From the NCBI GenBank assembly GCA_022478985.1, contig JAKSZP010000010.1:310001-374000 (forward strand): a stretch of DNA of 64,000 nt. Direction: 5' to 3'. This DNA comes from Massospora cicadina. Its lineage: Eukaryota > Entomophthoromycota > Entomophthoromycetes > Entomophthorales > Entomophthoraceae. This document shows, one piece after another, positions 63,547-64,000 of this stretch (within the stretch, counting starts at the first letter, position 1; each line of letters starts with the position of its first letter). The notes beneath the pieces were generated by a model. The model saw only the letters and a list, made by a program, of their open reading frames with translations, was not told where the DNA came from and ran no database searches. Position numbers and translations under genes: made by a program.

Positions 63547-64000
63547 TAAGCCTTAAAGAGCTATCAGAAAAAGTAGATAGTAAGTTTATCTAAGGTAAAT
63601 TTTAGACAGAAAAACAAGGGATTCTCAAATTAAATGTGCTAGCCCAGTTAAGCTCCTTCTATGGTGAGAGTGAATTTTTATTCCCAGTTGGCAGTAAAAG
63701 GATTATTTGATTATGAAGAACAGCCTCAAGAGCAGTTCTGGATAAAGACTCTTAGATTATAATTAAAGACAAAGAAAAATAAAAGAAGAAGTGAGTTGAA
63801 AACAAAACTTTCTTTTACATAGACTAAGATGAATGATTTATTTCCAATTTATCTCTTTTTTATTTTTTTTATTTTATATTCTATTTCTCCATTTTTTGTC
63901 ACCTACAGGAAAGCACACATTGTCTAATCCCTAAACTCTAACTATTAATTCCTGTAGTACTCACTAAGTTATAATTAGTTTGTCACTCTAAATGTTCTTC
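63547..64000. other. AT-rich right end, nothing recognised
   Basis: T-rich and A-rich runs with stops in every frame; no feature seen. Confidence 0.5.

Noticed and set aside
1..64000. CRISPR arrays, tRNA or rRNA genes, bacterial operons
   Set aside because: No regular spaced repeats, no cloverleaf-like sequence with a TTCRA loop, and no ribosomal RNA words were seen. The content is eukaryotic retroelement sequence.

Overview
This window looks like repeat-dominated intergenic DNA from a large, AT-rich eukaryotic genome. No intact host gene, rRNA, tRNA or CRISPR array was recognised. Nearly all interpretable sequence is decayed retrotransposon: Ty3/gypsy LTR elements on both strands, one LINE with a C-terminal zf-RVT-type zinc motif, and one short GC-rich insert with target duplications. 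The gypsy proteins (two chromodomain elements, four non-chromodomain ones) and the LINE type suggest a fungus, perhaps an early-diverging one such as Mucoromycota. That placement is inference from protein style only.

The layout is a set of nested insertions, reconstructed from LTR ends, primer sites, polypurine tracts and target-site duplications (TSDs). Element H (+, 1524-21134) is the outer element on the left. Its gag is split by chromodomain element E1 (3048-9100, TSD TTCTT/CTCTT). Its RNase H is split by chromodomain element E2 (12206-18147, perfect TSD TAATG). A short LTR (22306-28110) is split by the LINE (22480-27752, perfect 18-bp TSD). Element N1 (+, 29123-42283, perfect TSD GATGT) contains N2 (+, 33823-40376, TSD GACCT/GACCC) between its RNase H and integrase. 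Element M1 (-, 43387-53209, TSD CGCGC/TGCGC) contains a solo LTR in its RNase H (46006-46703, perfect TSD GTACC) and an 829-bp GC-rich insert in its RT (47553-48381, 12-bp TSD with one mismatch). Further right are an older minus-strand pol (57.2-59.6 kb) and a plus-strand N2-like fragment (primer site at 60279, gag at 61.94-62.2 kb).

There are two priming classes. H, N1, N2, M1 and the 60-kb remnant share a primer-binding site resembling TGGTGCTCACYACAGG, read as a tRNA-type site. E1 and E2 instead carry AATTGAYCAAC just inside the 5' LTR. This is complementary to GTTGGTCAAYT inside their own LTRs shortly before AATAAA, as in the self-primed Tf1 class.

The least expected signal is coding-like sequence inside LTRs. 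E1, E2 and the antisense strand of H's 3' LTR share a peptide motif of the form H-x-x-D-[EQ]-R-W-[VI]. Where E1 and H are compared, many conserved residues use different codons. The LTRs of N1 and M1 carry unrelated long open frames near their starts. These elements may have carried an extra LTR-borne protein. All elements are now broken by stops and frameshifts. Many open-frame starts used here are stop-to-stop or non-ATG, so true start codons are uncertain.
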